From positions 124,001 to 188,000 of the forward strand of contig BPIC01000002.1 of the NCBI GenBank assembly GCA_026003895.1: DNA of 64,000 nucleotides, given 5' to 3'. The position numbers and the translations under genes are program-made. The stretch comes from Dehalococcoidia bacterium. Its GTDB lineage: Bacteria; Chloroflexota; Dehalococcoidia; SpSt-223. Below, one piece after another: positions 8,507 to 18,255 of the stretch. Numbering within the stretch: the stretch's first letter is position 1; the number at the start of each line of letters is the position of its first letter. The notes beneath the pieces are model-generated. The model was not told where the DNA came from, ran no database searches, and was given only the letters and a program-made list of their open reading frames with translations.

Positions 8507-9354
8507 AGCTTGAGGTTGTGAGCCTCATTACACGGGACCAAGTGCAGATCTTCGGCGGGTTTTGGGAACCGCGCCCCGGGATCCAACCGGTCGCCGTCGA
8601 CGCGTGGCTCCTTCTGCCGGGTGCAAGCGGCGCATTCTACAGCCAAGTGCAAGACCCGTTCGCTTCCGCGCTCACGGAAGCAGGCTACCCAGTGCTCACG
8701 CTCTCGACGCGCGGCCACGATCTGGCGTGGCTGAACCGGTTGAACGGCAAGCTCTACGGCCTCGCCGCGGAGATCATCGCCGAAGCCGGCGAGGACATCC
8801 TTGCCGCACTCGATGAGCTGGAACGGCGCGGTTATCGTCGGATTGGCTTGCTCGGCCACAGTATGGGCGCGATCAAGAGCAGCTATTTCCTCGCGCATGG
8901 CGGCGACCCGCGCATCCGGGTGTTTGCCCAGACGTCCGGTGGGCGCATCGGCCGGCCGCGCTGGGAAGGGTCGCCGAACCGCGATTCAATCGAGCGAGAA
9001 CTGCGCCGGGCCGAGCAACTCGTTGCCGAAGGCCGGGGCGAGGAACTGATTCTCTTCGAGACCTCCATCCAAGGCCGGTCGTACTTCACGCCGCTCGCCT
9101 ATCTCGATCGCCACGCCGACGATCGCTACGACACGCTGAAGCTGGCCGCTGGCCTGACTGTTCCAACGATCTTTCTCGGCGGAAGCAACGAGCCAGAGAT
9201 GATCCCGGCGGGGCTGCTTGAGCAGTTCCGCGCCGCGGCAACCGGCGCGAAGCCGTCTGCGATCGCCACGATCGAGGGCGCGGACCATTTTTATACAGGG
9301 AAGGCGAAGGAAGCGATCGACGCCGTGCTCGCCTTTTGCCGGCAGGTGGGCTAG
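8503..9354 (+). CDS. Alpha/beta hydrolase
   Basis: A protein of 283 residues with the nucleophile elbow GHSMG (Ser at about residue 126) on an alpha/beta-hydrolase core. The C-terminal part has the conserved acid region and a final GADHFY that supplies the catalytic His. It starts inside the stop of the preceding gene (ATGA) and ends 4 bases before fabZ, so it belongs to the same transcript. The substrate is unknown; a lipid or ester is plausible beside an SCP2-like domain and FabZ. Confidence 0.75.
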   Translation: MKLEVVSLITRDQVQIFGGFWEPRPGIQPVAVDAWLLLPGASGAFYSQVQDPFASALTEAGYPVLTLSTRGHDLAWLNRLNGKLYGLAAEIIAEAGEDILAALDELERRGYRRIGLLGHSMGAIKSSYFLAHGGDPRIRVFAQTSGGRIGRPRWEGSPNRDSIERELRRAEQLVAEGRGEELILFETSIQGRSYFTPLAYLDRHADDRYDTLKLAAGLTVPTIFLGGSNEPEMIPAGLLEQFRAAATGAKPSAIATIEGADHFYTGKAKEAIDAVLAFCRQVG

Positions 9355-9358
9355 GACC

Positions 9359-9817
9359 ATGCCAGCGCTGAGTCGTGCCGAAATCGAGCGTATCATTCCG
9401 CATCGCGAGCCGTTCATCTTTCTGGACCGGATCGTCGAGTGTGAATTTGGCGAGCGAGCCGTCGGCGAGATCGACGATGTCGGTCAGTATCAGGAGCATG
9501 TCCTGCGGGGGCATTTCCCGTCGTTTCCTGTGCTGCCGGGCGCGATCATCGTCGAGGCGCTGGCCGAGGTCGGCGCAGTTGCGGCGCTTGGCCTGCCAGA
9601 AAACGCCGGCAAAATCGCTATGCTCACCGGGCTGGACGGCTGGAAGTTCCGTCATCCTGCCCGGCCGGGCGACAAAGTGCGCCTCGAGACGACGCTGCTC
9701 CGCTCCCGCGGCCGCTTCGGCAAAGGGAGGGGCGTCGCTACCATTGGCGGCAAGCTGGTTGCCGAGGGGGAGCTGAGCTTTGCGCTCGTCGACCCGCCGG
9801 CGGAGCTTGCCCGCTAG
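9359..9817 (+). CDS. fabZ: 3-hydroxyacyl-ACP dehydratase
   Basis: A hot-dog-fold protein of 152 residues. The active-site motif GHFPSFPVLPG contains His52, and Glu67 lies in the following helix (IIVEALAE), as in FabZ. It dehydrates (3R)-hydroxyacyl-ACP in fatty acid elongation. The length matches the family. It lies alone among unrelated genes rather than in a fab cluster, and is followed by transketolase after 83 bases. Confidence 0.88.
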   Translation: MPALSRAEIERIIPHREPFIFLDRIVECEFGERAVGEIDDVGQYQEHVLRGHFPSFPVLPGAIIVEALAEVGAVAALGLPENAGKIAMLTGLDGWKFRHPARPGDKVRLETTLLRSRGRFGKGRGVATIGGKLVAEGELSFALVDPPAELAR

Positions 9818-9900
9818 GAGGGGCAGGAGGCCCCTGCGAACTGGCATAATCGCGACGGCAGCCACGCACCGCACCGTCCAGACAAAGGAACATCCGGCGA

Positions 9901-11729
9901 TGAGCCACCAACTCTGGCGTGACCTCGCTCGTCAGCTCCGTGTGGACAGCATTCGCTGCTCCACGGCGGCTGGCTCCGGGCATCCAACATCCTCGCTTTC
10001 CGCCGCCGACCTCATGGCCGTGCTGCTGGCGAGCTATCTGCGTTACGACTGGCGTCGCCCCGAGAGCTTGGACAACGATCAGTTGCTTTTCTCGAAGGGA
10101 CACGCCTCTCCCCTCCTTTACAGCATGTTTCGGGCCGTGGGAGCGATCTCCGACGAGGAGCTGATGACCTACCGAAAGCTCGGCAGCCGCCTGCAAGGCC
10201 ATCCGACGCCCGCCCTGCCGTGGGTCAAGGTGGCGACTGGCTCGCTCGGGCAGGGGATCGGCGCGGCCGTCGGCATGGCGCTCTCAGCGAACCGGTTGGA
10301 AGGGCGCTCGATCCGCGTGTGGTGCTTGCTTGGCGATAGCGAAGCGGCCGAGGGCTCGGTCTGGGAATCGTTCGACCAAGCCGCGGACGAGCGGCTGACG
10401 AACTTGATCGCGATTTTGGACGTCAACCGGCTCGGCCAGACGGGCGAAACCTCGCTCGGCTGGCACACCGAGGTCTATGCGGCGCGCGCCCGGGCGTTTG
10501 GCTGGCGCGCCATCGAAATCGACGGACACGACTTCGATCAAATCGACGCAGCCTATCGCGAGGCGACCGATGGGCGCGGGCCGACGTTGATCGTGGCCAA
10601 GACGGTCAAAGGCAAGGGTGTCTCCTTCCTCGAAAACAAGAATGGCTGGCATGGGAAGGCGCTCTCCGAAGAGGAAGCGCGCCGCGCCTACGCCGAGCTC
10701 GGAGGAGTGCAGCCGCCGGTCGAGTTCAGCGCACCGAAGCCGGAGCCGAGCGAGCCGATCGCCCTGCCGCGTCATGAACCGCGCCCGATGCCGACCTTTT
10801 CCGAGCCGATCGCAACGCGCGAAGCGTATGGCCGAGCGCTCGCTGCGCTGGGAACTACGGATGAGCGGATCGTCGTCCTCGACGCTGAGGTAGGTAACTC
10901 GACCTACAGTGAGATCGCCGCCGACGTTATCCCCGAGCGATTCGTCCAGACCTATATCCGCGAGCAGGCCATGGTGGCGACCGCGGTCGGACTTCAGGCG
11001 CGGGGTTGGCTCCCCTTCGCCGCGACGTTCGGCGCGTTTGTCACCCGCGCCTTCGATTTCATTCGAATGGCGGCGATCTCGCGTGCCAATCTGAAGATCT
11101 GCGGCTCGCACGCCGGCGTCTCGATCGGCGAAGACGGGCCGTCGCAGATGGCGCTCGAAGACTTGGCAATGATGCGCGCGGTTGCCGGGAGCGTGGTGCT
11201 GTACCCGGCGGACGGCACGCAATCGGCGCGGCTGGTCGAAGCAGCCGCGGCACATCGCGGCATCACTTACCTGCGCACGACACGCGAGAAGACGCCGAAG
11301 CTGTACGACGACGGTGAGTTCCCCATCGGCGGCTCGCGGACGCTGCGATCATCGCCCGACGACCGCGTTACGGTCGTTGCGGCGGGGGTCACCGTATTCG
11401 AAGCGCTCACGGCGTACCAAGAGCTCACCGGCGCCGGAATCCCGATCCGCGTTATCGATGCCTACTCGGTGAAGCCGATCGACGTTGAGACCTTACTGCG
11501 GGCGGCGAGGGAGACCGCGGGAATCGTCGTCGTCGAGGACCATCATCCAGAGGGTGGGCTTGGCAGCGCGGTGCTGGATGCCTTCGCCGATGCGGGCGTC
11601 CGGCCGCCGCCGGTCGTCAAGTTGGCCGTTCGCGAGTTACCCGGCTCCGGAACCCCGGCCGAACTTCGGGCACTCGCTGGAATCGACGCCCAGCACATCG
11701 TGGCGGCCGTCCGCTCGCTTCTTCGTTAG
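9901..11729 (+). CDS. tkt: Transketolase
   Basis: A protein of 609 residues, somewhat shorter than the usual 650-670. The N-terminal half has STAAGSGHPTSSLSAAD and the thiamine-diphosphate motif GDSEAAEG...LDVN. The C-terminal half starts near residue 300 and has the catalytic Glu region YIREQAMVATAVGLQARG and the HAGVSIGEDGPSQM loop. It transfers two-carbon units in the pentose phosphate pathway in the cytosol. The N- and C-halves, separate in archaea and some bacteria, are joined here by a Pro-rich linker (about residues 275-300). Confidence 0.9.
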
Positions 11730-11908
11730 CGCCGGCGGTCGTCAACCACAGCCTGAGCGGTCGCGTTGGCCGCGAGGTGGCGCCGCCCCTCGCCGAAGCG
11801 GACCTTCGTCCCGTCGAGCGCTGCAGAGGTGGGCCGAGAATCGTTGTGCCGTCCGGTACCGGGCCGCCCAATCGGCCGAACGATGTCGGAGACCGTTGCG
11901 CTCGGACG

Positions 11909-12742
11909 CTACGTCGGAGGCTGGGCGGCAGGAAGGAGACCCTCGAAGTACTGGCGGTGAAGCGCCGTCCAGCGGCCGTTCTGGCGGAGCGCCGCGAGCG
12001 CCAAGTTGACCGCGTCGAGAAGGTCCGATTGGCCGAGTGGGATGCCTACCACAAGCGGTTGTTCGCGAAGGAGAGTCGGGAGGATGGCAGTGGAGGGGTC
12101 TTCGAGGGCGAGACGAACGAGGGAAGGGAGGTCGCCGGCCATCGCGCCGGCGCGGCCGGCTCCTAGCGCGAGAAGGCACTCCGTCGGCGCATCGACAAGC
12201 ACAGTGTCCGCCGACGGCGCGGCAGTCCGGAGCGCATCCAACGCCGCCGACCGCTTCACCGCGCAGACCGGAGATGCTGTCAGCTCTTGCAGCGAAGCGC
12301 CGGACCGCTCCCGCGGGACAAGCACCCCGATCCCCGAGACGAAATAGGGGCTCGAGGTGGCGATCTCAGCGCTCGTGCCGCGGGTAAGTTGGGCAACGAC
12401 GATATCGACCGACCCATCGCGCAGATAGGGAACCCGTTGGGTATCGGTCACCCGGACAAGCTCGAGCTGGTCCGCGCTGCCGAGGAGAGCAGCGGCCAGC
12501 TCGCGGGCGAGCGCGACTTCGAACCCGTCCCAGCGATTGGTCATCGGCTCAAGATAGGCGAAGCGCGGCAGGTCCTGGCGCAGCCCGACACGCAGCACGC
12601 CGCGTGCCCGGATCTCCGCAATCGACGCGCCCGGTATGCTCGGTGGGGCGGACGGGGCGCTACAGGCAGCGATGGCGCAAGCGATCAGCGTCCCGACCAG
12701 ACACCACGCGAGGCGAGCGAGCGGAGCAGAGCAGTGCGGCAC
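11909..12742 (-). CDS. Amino-acid-type ABC transporter solute-binding lipoprotein (family 3)
   Basis: A protein of 277 residues. The chosen start is GTG 12742, because it begins a lipoprotein signal (CLVGTLIACAIAAC, Cys at about residue 28). The mature part starts with the family-3 pattern RARGVLRVGLRQDLPRFAYLEP and continues with WDGFEVALARELA and DGSVDIVVAQLTR. These proteins bind polar amino acids outside the membrane. No permease or ATPase gene lies next to it, so it may serve a transporter encoded elsewhere or act as a sensor. An upstream extension of the frame to 12931 looks non-coding. Confidence 0.78.
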   Translation of the reverse strand: MPHCSAPLARLAWCLVGTLIACAIAACSAPSAPPSIPGASIAEIRARGVLRVGLRQDLPRFAYLEPMTNRWDGFEVALARELAAALLGSADQLELVRVTDTQRVPYLRDGSVDIVVAQLTRGTSAEIATSSPYFVSGIGVLVPRERSGASLQELTASPVCAVKRSAALDALRTAAPSADTVLVDAPTECLLALGAGRAGAMAGDLPSLVRLALEDPSTAILPTLLREQPLVVGIPLGQSDLLDAVNLALAALRQNGRWTALHRQYFEGLLPAAQPPT

Positions 12743-12816
12743 GACCGAAGTGTAGCTGCTTGCAGGCCCTGCTCGCGGCCGATACACTTGCCTGCCAAGC
12801 AAGAAAGCAACCGAGA

Positions 12817-12849
12817 AACTGGGGAGTTTCGGTGGTCCTCTCCCCAGTT
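12817..12849. promoter_or_regulatory. Perfect 10-bp inverted repeat between divergent genes
   Basis: AACTGGGGAG at 12817-12826 is repeated in inverse as CTCCCCAGTT at 12840-12849, with 13 bases between. It lies in the 175-base gap between the solute-binding-protein gene (minus) and the XRE regulator gene (plus), about 70 bases before each start. TACAGT at 12856-12861 could be a -10 box for the plus-strand gene. It may be an operator of the XRE protein; a hairpin role cannot be ruled out. Confidence 0.5.
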
Positions 12850-12917
12850 GTTTGCTACAGTGATGGGCATCCGCCCCGGTGCCCCTTCCTACCCTGGCTC
12901 TGGAGCGACGTACGCGT

Positions 12918-13160
12918 ATGACGACGGTCACCGTGTCTATTGGGTCTGAGCTCTACCACCGGCGGCTTGCCGCCGGGCTGCCGATTACCCAGGTCGCAAG
13001 CCGGCTCGGCATCTCCCCCTCCTTCCTTGCGACGATCGAACGCAACGGCCATATCCCGCCGCCCAGACTCGCCGAGGAGATCCGGAGCGCAATTCTCGAA
13101 TTGTCCGGCGGCTACTGGGATCCCTTTAGCGACGAATATCTCGCGCCTGAGCTCCGTTGA
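12918..13160 (+). CDS. Small XRE-family helix-turn-helix regulator
   Basis: A protein of 80 residues. The HTH is clear: ELYHRRLAAGLPITQVASRL, then GISPSFLATIERNGHIPPP, the standard five-helix XRE layout, followed by a short C-terminal tail with no sensor domain. ATG 12918 was chosen as the first start that includes the whole domain. The inverted repeat at 12817-12849 upstream is a candidate for its own operator. It precedes rpsU by 65 bases. Confidence 0.7.
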   Translation: MTTVTVSIGSELYHRRLAAGLPITQVASRLGISPSFLATIERNGHIPPPRLAEEIRSAILELSGGYWDPFSDEYLAPELR

Positions 13161-13224
13161 CGGAACGGCGAAGCACGCGTTAACCTTGAACGGATCGAAC
13201 TGCCAGCGTCCGGCTGGTGGTTGC

Positions 13225-13449
13225 ATGCGCGAAACGGAAAGGGGTAGACGGCCTTTGGAGGTTCGGCTTCAAGAGGGTGAGGGATTCGAGCAGCTGCTGA
13301 AGCGCTTTCGCGCCAGCGTCGCGAAGAATGGTATCCTCACCGATCTCAAGCGGCATCAAGAGTATCGAAGCAAGGGCGAGCGCATTCGCGCGAAGATGCG
13401 CAAGGCGATTCGCCGTCGGCTGAAGCAGAGCGCTCGCCGCGCCCAGTAG
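13225..13449 (+). CDS. rpsU: 30S ribosomal protein S21
   Basis: A basic protein of 74 residues matching S21: VRLQEGEGFEQLLKRFRASV, then a helix with KNGILTDLKRHQEYRSKGERIR and an Arg/Lys tail. S21 sits on the 30S platform near the anti-Shine-Dalgarno and helps initiation. A hairpin and T-run follow 22 bases after the stop, so the gene ends its transcript. Confidence 0.85.
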   Translation: MRETERGRRPLEVRLQEGEGFEQLLKRFRASVAKNGILTDLKRHQEYRSKGERIRAKMRKAIRRRLKQSARRAQ

Positions 13450-13471
13450 GCCGTTTTTCGGAGGTCTGGAC

Positions 13472-13497
13472 GGTCCGGCTCCCGCCGGGCCGTTTTT
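13472..13497 (+). terminator. Rho-independent terminator after rpsU
   Basis: GGTCCGGC (13472-13479) pairs with GCCGGGCC (13484-13491), one G-T wobble, four-base loop, followed by GTTTTT. It lies just after rpsU. Confidence 0.75.
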
Positions 13498-13512
13498 CGT
13501 GTCCAGCGAGGA

Positions 13513-13757
13513 ATGATGGACCTGCTCGGCATCGGGCGCCGCGCCTCGAATCGCCGGCCGCCGCCGGCCTGCTGCGCCTCACCGTTTCGGAAGGAGGCCG
13601 CCGCTTCGGCGTCTGCGGTGGGCTGCCGAAAGAGGGCGACAACAACGTTGTCGCGGTCTCTCCTCGTTGGGCGATCGCCAGCGTGGCGGACATGTCCCGT
13701 CGGCTGACATCTGCGGTGAAGATCGCGCCGCGGCGCAAACCGGCGAGGGAGCGCTGA
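13513..13757 (+). CDS. Small unknown protein, frame interrupted
   Basis: ATG 13513 opens a frame that turns Pro/Ala-rich after a few codons. The neighbouring frame carries the convincing sequence LESPAAAGLLRLTVSEGG, then FGVCGGLPKEGDNNVVAVSP, and stops at 13755-13757. One missing base (or two extra) between about 13540 and 13560 would join them as a protein of 81 residues. Its stop overlaps the region where the MFS gene probably starts. No family recognised. Confidence 0.35.
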
Positions 13758-14934
13758 CTCGCGCCGCCCTACGCGGGCCGACGCTGCTCGTAACCAGCAC
13801 GCTCACGGTGTTGGCCGTCTCGGGCGTGGCGGCGGCGTTGCCGGGGCTGGCGGCTGAATTTCGCGACGATCCATCCAGCGGCGTTCAGGTTCGTCTCATC
13901 CTGACGCTTCCGGCCTTGTTTATCCTGCTCGGGGCGCCGATTGCCGGCGCGGTTATCGACCGCTATGGCCGCAAACGCCTGCTGCTCGCCGCGCTCGTCC
14001 TGTACAGCATCGCCGGCTTGTCGGGAATTGTCGCCCGCTCGCTGCCCGAGCTGCTCCTCGGGCGCGCTCTGCTCGGTGTCGCCGTCGCCGGTGTGATGAC
14101 CAGCCTGACAACGCTGATCTCCGACTTCTACGACGGCCCGGAGCGGGCGCGGATGCTCGGCTACCAGCAGGCTACCATAGGCGTTGGCGGTGCGCTGGTG
14201 CTTGCGCTCGGTGGGCTATTGACCGCGTTTGGTCCGCGCGCCCCGTTTGCCATGCACGTCATCGCTCTGCTGCTCATTCCGCCGGTCGTTGCGTTTATTT
14301 CGGAGCCGGAGCGCCGCACGGTCCGCGCTGCCCCGCCGGCGCTTCCGGCCATCGCACTCGGCTGGCGCATTCTGCCCTGGTTTGCGCTCGGCTTTCTCGT
14401 CCAAGTCGCGTATACCATCGTGCCGGTCCAGTTGCCGTTCTACTTGCCAGAGGTGACGGGGGCGACCGCGGCGGAAAGTGGACTGGCCATCGCCGGCCTC
14501 GTGTTGTTCTATGCCCTCGGGGCCCTCGCAGCGGGCGCGGCGGTGGAGCGCGCTCGTCCAGCGACTGTCCTCGGCGGGGCTTTCGTCGGCGCCGGGGTGT
14601 GCTACTTGCTGATCTGGCGTGCCGATGGCTGGCCGCTGATTGTCGCTGGTCTCGTTTTCGCCGGAATCTGCTTTGGCTTTGTCCTACCGACGCTCAACGC
14701 GAGTGTTGCCTCGGTCGCGCCAGCGGAGCTGCGCGGCCGGGTGTTCGGCAGCTTTTCGACCGTCATGTTCGTCGGCCAGTTCGTCTCGCCGTTGGTAGCT
14801 CAGCCGGCCATCGCGCTGGGGGCATCGGCGGTGTGTTCGGGATTGTTGGCGCCGGATTGCTCGCTGTCGGGGCGAGCGCGTGGTTCGTGGGCACGCGCGC
14901 GGCAGCGACCATCGCCGCAGCGCCGCGGCGGTAG
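13667..14934 (+). CDS. MFS transporter, frameshifted near its 3' end
   Basis: A 12-helix major facilitator protein with the loop motif DRYGRKR after helix 2 and GRALLGVAVAGVMTS in helix 4. It probably exports a small molecule; the substrate is unknown. The written frame changes at the five-G run 14817-14821: past it the sequence turns Arg-rich and runs into gyrA. The neighbouring frame continues helix 12 (GGVFGIVGAGLLAVGASAW) and stops at 14932-14934, three bases before the convergent gyrA stop. The start is uncertain: ATG 13667 adds a non-membrane leader that overlaps the small upstream frame, while LTRAALRGPT near 13754 looks like the real beginning. Confidence 0.75.
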
Positions 14935-14936
14935 CG

Positions 14937-17375
14937 TTAGACGCTCAGTTCGCCGTTGGCGCGGACGCGAGTGGTCGAGACGACCCGGTCGTTCGCGCCA
15001 AGGCGCATCACGTGCACGCCCTGGGCTTGGCGGCCAAGCAGCGAAACCCCCGCCGCTGGCATGCGAATGACGATCCCTTCCGATGAGATGACCATCACCT
15101 CGTCTTCGTCCCGGACGATGCAGGTCGCGGCCAAAGGTCCGGTTTTTTGGTTCGTGGCGAGCGCGATCACGCCCTGCGTGCCGCGTCCCTTTGCGGGGAA
15201 GTTGCGAAGGAGCGTGCGCTTGCCATACCCGTTCGCCGTGACGAGGAGAATCGCCGCGTCCTTCTCGACGATCTCGGCACCGATGAGCACGTCGTCGCCG
15301 ATGAGCTTCATGCCACGGACCCCGCCGCTGCCGCGGTTGGAGCGGCGGACATCTTCCATCGAGAAGCGGACCGCCTTGCCGCGCGCCGAGACGAGGATGG
15401 CGTCGTCGGTCGAGTTGGTCAGCTTCACCCAGCACAACTCGTCGCCCGGCTCGATATCCATCGCGTTGAGCCCACTCGGCCGTACGGCTGCGAAGTCTTG
15501 GATGCTCACGCGCTTCACTTCGCCCCGCCGGGTGATGAACAACAGGTTTTCGGCGGCGTTAAAGTCGTGGACGGCGATCAGGCTGGTTGCTACCTCGTCT
15601 GGCTCGACATTCACGAGGTTGATGAGTGGCACGCCCTTGCCGGTGCGAGACAACTCTGGGATCTCGTGCGCCTTGATTTGGTAGACACGCCCGCGGTTGG
15701 TGAAGAAGAGAACGCTGTCGTGCGTGTCAGCGACGGTGATGTGTTGGACGGCGTCTGCCTCGCGCGTGATCATACCGGTCACGCCGCGCCCGCCGCGGCG
15801 CTGCGTGCGGTAGGTATCGGCGGGCAGCCGCTTGATGTAGCCTCGCTGGCTGATCGTGATGACGACACGCTGCGAGGGGATCAGATCTTCGACGGTGAAG
15901 TCGGCATTGCCGTCGGCCTGCACGACCGTCCGCCGTGGGTCGCCATACTTTTCCTTGATCGCTGCGAGGTCCTCCTTGAGCAGCCCGTAGATCTTCTTCG
16001 GGTTCGCGAGGAGGCCTTCGAGATACTTGATCTGCTTGAGGACCTCTTTCAGCTCGTCGAGGATCCGCTTGGTCTCGAGTGCGGCCAACCGGCGCAGTTG
16101 CATGTCGAGGATGGCCTGCGCTTGGATCTCTGAGAGGCCGAACTGTTTCATCAGGCGGCCTCGCGCGGTCTCCGCGTTCGGCGATTCGCGGATGGTCTTG
16201 ATGACGGCGTCGAGGTTGTCGATCGCGACCTTCAACCCTTCGAGGATGTGGGCGCGTTCGCGCGCTTTCTGAAGTTCGAACTCGGAGCGGCGGCGGACAA
16301 TCTCAAAGCGATGGGCAAGGTATTGCTGGAGCATCATCTTGAGGGTCAGGACGCGCGGCTGCCCCTCGACGAGCGCCAGCAGGTTGATCGAGAACGCCGT
16401 TTGCAACTGCGTGTGCTTGTACAGGTTGTTGAGCAGCGCTCGCGGGTTCGCGCCTCGGCCGACTTCGATGACGACTCGAATGCCTTGCCGGTCCGATTCG
16501 TCGCGCAACTCGGAGATGCCCTCGATCTTCTTTTCCTTGACGAGGTCGGCGATCTTGGCGATGAGGGCCGCCTTGTTCACCTGATACGGGATCTCGGTGA
16601 CGACGATCTGAAATCGGCCGTTGCGGCTCTCTTCGATATGTGCCTTGGCGCGGATCACGACGCGGCCGCGTCCGGTCGCATACGCCTGCTTGATACCTTC
16701 CGTGCCAACGAGGATGCCGCGCGTCGGGAAATCCGGGCCCTTCACGAACTGCATCAGATCGTCGACGGTCGCATCTTCGTGATCGATCAGGTAGATGGCG
16801 GCGTCGCAGATCTCGGCGAGGTTGTGTGGCGGAATGTTGGTCGCCATGCCGACGGCGATGCCGGCCGAACCGTTGACCAGCAGGTTCGGGAAGCGCGCCG
16901 GCAGCACCAGCGGTTCGCGCTGCGAGCCGTCGAAGTTCTCGCCGAAGTCGACGGTGTTCTTGTCGATGTCGGCAAGCAACTCGCTGGCGATCTCCGAGAG
17001 CCGTGCCTCGGTATAGCGCATGGCGGCCGGCGGGTCATCATCGATGCTCCCGAAGTTCCCCTGACCGTCGATTAGCGGCGCCCGCATAGAGAAGTCCTGC
17101 GCCATCCGCACCAAGGCGTCGTATACCGCGCTGTCGCCGTGCGGGTGATATTTGCCAAGCACTTCGCCGACGACGCGGGCGCTCTTGCGATAGGGCGTAT
17201 CGTGGCGGATGTTCATCTCGTCCATGGCGTAGATGATCCGCCGTTGGACCGGCTTCAGGCCGTCGCGGACGTCCGGCAACGCTCGTGAGACGATGACACT
17301 CATCGCGTAGTCGAGATACGAATCGCGCATCTCGTTTTCGATATTGACGAGCCGAACGTTGCCAATTTCCATCAC
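14937..17375 (-). CDS. gyrA: DNA gyrase subunit A
   Basis: A protein of 812 residues. The catalytic Tyr121 lies in [11 protein letters not shown]. The quinolone-determining region [20 protein letters not shown] keeps Ser and Asp at the usual susceptible positions (82 and 86). The C-terminal beta-pinwheel contains the gyrase-specific GyrA box QRRGGRG, which separates it from ParC. It acts with GyrB to introduce negative supercoils. A GyrB gene is not next to it. It overlaps no neighbour and is convergent with the MFS gene. Confidence 0.95.
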   Translation of the reverse strand: MMEIGNVRLVNIENEMRDSYLDYAMSVIVSRALPDVRDGLKPVQRRIIYAMDEMNIRHDTPYRKSARVVGEVLGKYHPHGDSAVYDALVRMAQDFSMRAPLIDGQGNFGSIDDDPPAAMRYTEARLSEIASELLADIDKNTVDFGENFDGSQREPLVLPARFPNLLVNGSAGIAVGMATNIPPHNLAEICDAAIYLIDHEDATVDDLMQFVKGPDFPTRGILVGTEGIKQAYATGRGRVVIRAKAHIEESRNGRFQIVVTEIPYQVNKAALIAKIADLVKEKKIEGISELRDESDRQGIRVVIEVGRGANPRALLNNLYKHTQLQTAFSINLLALVEGQPRVLTLKMMLQQYLAHRFEIVRRRSEFELQKARERAHILEGLKVAIDNLDAVIKTIRESPNAETARGRLMKQFGLSEIQAQAILDMQLRRLAALETKRILDELKEVLKQIKYLEGLLANPKKIYGLLKEDLAAIKEKYGDPRRTVVQADGNADFTVEDLIPSQRVVITISQRGYIKRLPADTYRTQRRGGRGVTGMITREADAVQHITVADTHDSVLFFTNRGRVYQIKAHEIPELSRTGKGVPLINLVNVEPDEVATSLIAVHDFNAAENLLFITRRGEVKRVSIQDFAAVRPSGLNAMDIEPGDELCWVKLTNSTDDAILVSARGKAVRFSMEDVRRSNRGSGGVRGMKLIGDDVLIGAEIVEKDAAILLVTANGYGKRTLLRNFPAKGRGTQGVIALATNQKTGPLAATCIVRDEDEVMVISSEGIVIRMPAAGVSLLGRQAQGVHVMRLGANDRVVSTTRVRANGELSV

Positions 17376-17426
17376 AGTAATCCTCTAGTTGCGTCTTGGG
17401 CCGACCGCGAGGCCGGCACGGCATAG

Positions 17427-18098
17427 TCAGCGCGGATGCTCGGCGGCCGCCGCGACAAACGCCTCGAACAGGGCCGCGAAGCGCGGATCGACCTCCTCGA
17501 CTCGCTCGGGATGACACTGCACGCCAACGACCCAGCGGTGGCGCGGCGACTCGAGCGCTTCGATCAGCCCGTCGGGGCTTACGGCCGCCACCACCAACGT
17601 TTCTGCCCGTTCCGTCTCACGGACAGCTTGGTGATGGCGAGTATTGACGAGCACGCTGCCGCTCGTTCCCAGCGCGGACGCGAGGCGAGTTCCCGGCGTG
17701 ATATCGATTTCGTGCTGCCCGCCATCCATCAACGCATGCCCCTCGACATGTTGCACAAGGGAGCCGTCGCAAACGACGTTCAACACCTGAAATCCGCGAC
17801 AAATTGCCAACACCGGAATGTCGCGAATCAGCGCTGCCTTCGCGAGGGAGAACTCCAACTCGTCTCGCGCGTCGTCGATGCCGGTGGTGTGCGGGTCGGG
17901 TTCCTGACCGTAGCGGGCAGGATTAATGTCGCCCCCGCCGGAGAGCAGGAGGCCGTCGAACTCCGCGAGCGAGGGCCGATCGCCGGGGCGAATCGGAACG
18001 GGATCGCCGCCGGCACGCTCCACCGCGGCAAGGTAGCGAGCGACCGATTGCTCGGGAGTGTTTGCGCCGACGGTGATGGCGATGCGCGGCTTCCGCAC
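17427..18098 (-). CDS. Gamma-glutamyl-gamma-aminobutyrate hydrolase family protein (class I amidotransferase, peptidase C26)
   Basis: A protein of 223 residues. The catalytic Cys100 is in LAICRGFQ, and the His-x-Glu pair is in GVQCHPER near the end. The GGGDINPARYG motif and ICRGFQ, rather than the usual G-x-C-x-G, identify the PuuD-like branch. PuuD releases GABA from gamma-glutamyl-GABA in putrescine breakdown. No other puu genes are nearby, so the exact substrate is open. It lies 51 bases downstream of the gyrA start on the same strand. Confidence 0.82.
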   Translation of the reverse strand: MRKPRIAITVGANTPEQSVARYLAAVERAGGDPVPIRPGDRPSLAEFDGLLLSGGGDINPARYGQEPDPHTTGIDDARDELEFSLAKAALIRDIPVLAICRGFQVLNVVCDGSLVQHVEGHALMDGGQHEIDITPGTRLASALGTSGSVLVNTRHHQAVRETERAETLVVAAVSPDGLIEALESPRHRWVVGVQCHPERVEEVDPRFAALFEAFVAAAAEHPR

Positions 18099-18255
18099 CC
18101 AGCCCCGTTTCAGTGCTCAGTTCGGCTGAGGATCCAACCGGAGTGGATCTCCACCAACCGTGACGAGTGATGCGCTTCCGCGCGCCGACTCACGCGTTTC
18201 AGCACTCATTCAAAGTATACCGCCGCCGCGGCCGGCCCTTCCAGACGTTCGGTGC

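Noticed and set aside
15147..16133. 328-codon open frame on the plus strand inside gyrA
   Set aside because: gyrA on the minus strand is complete and unmistakable; the plus frame has no domain.
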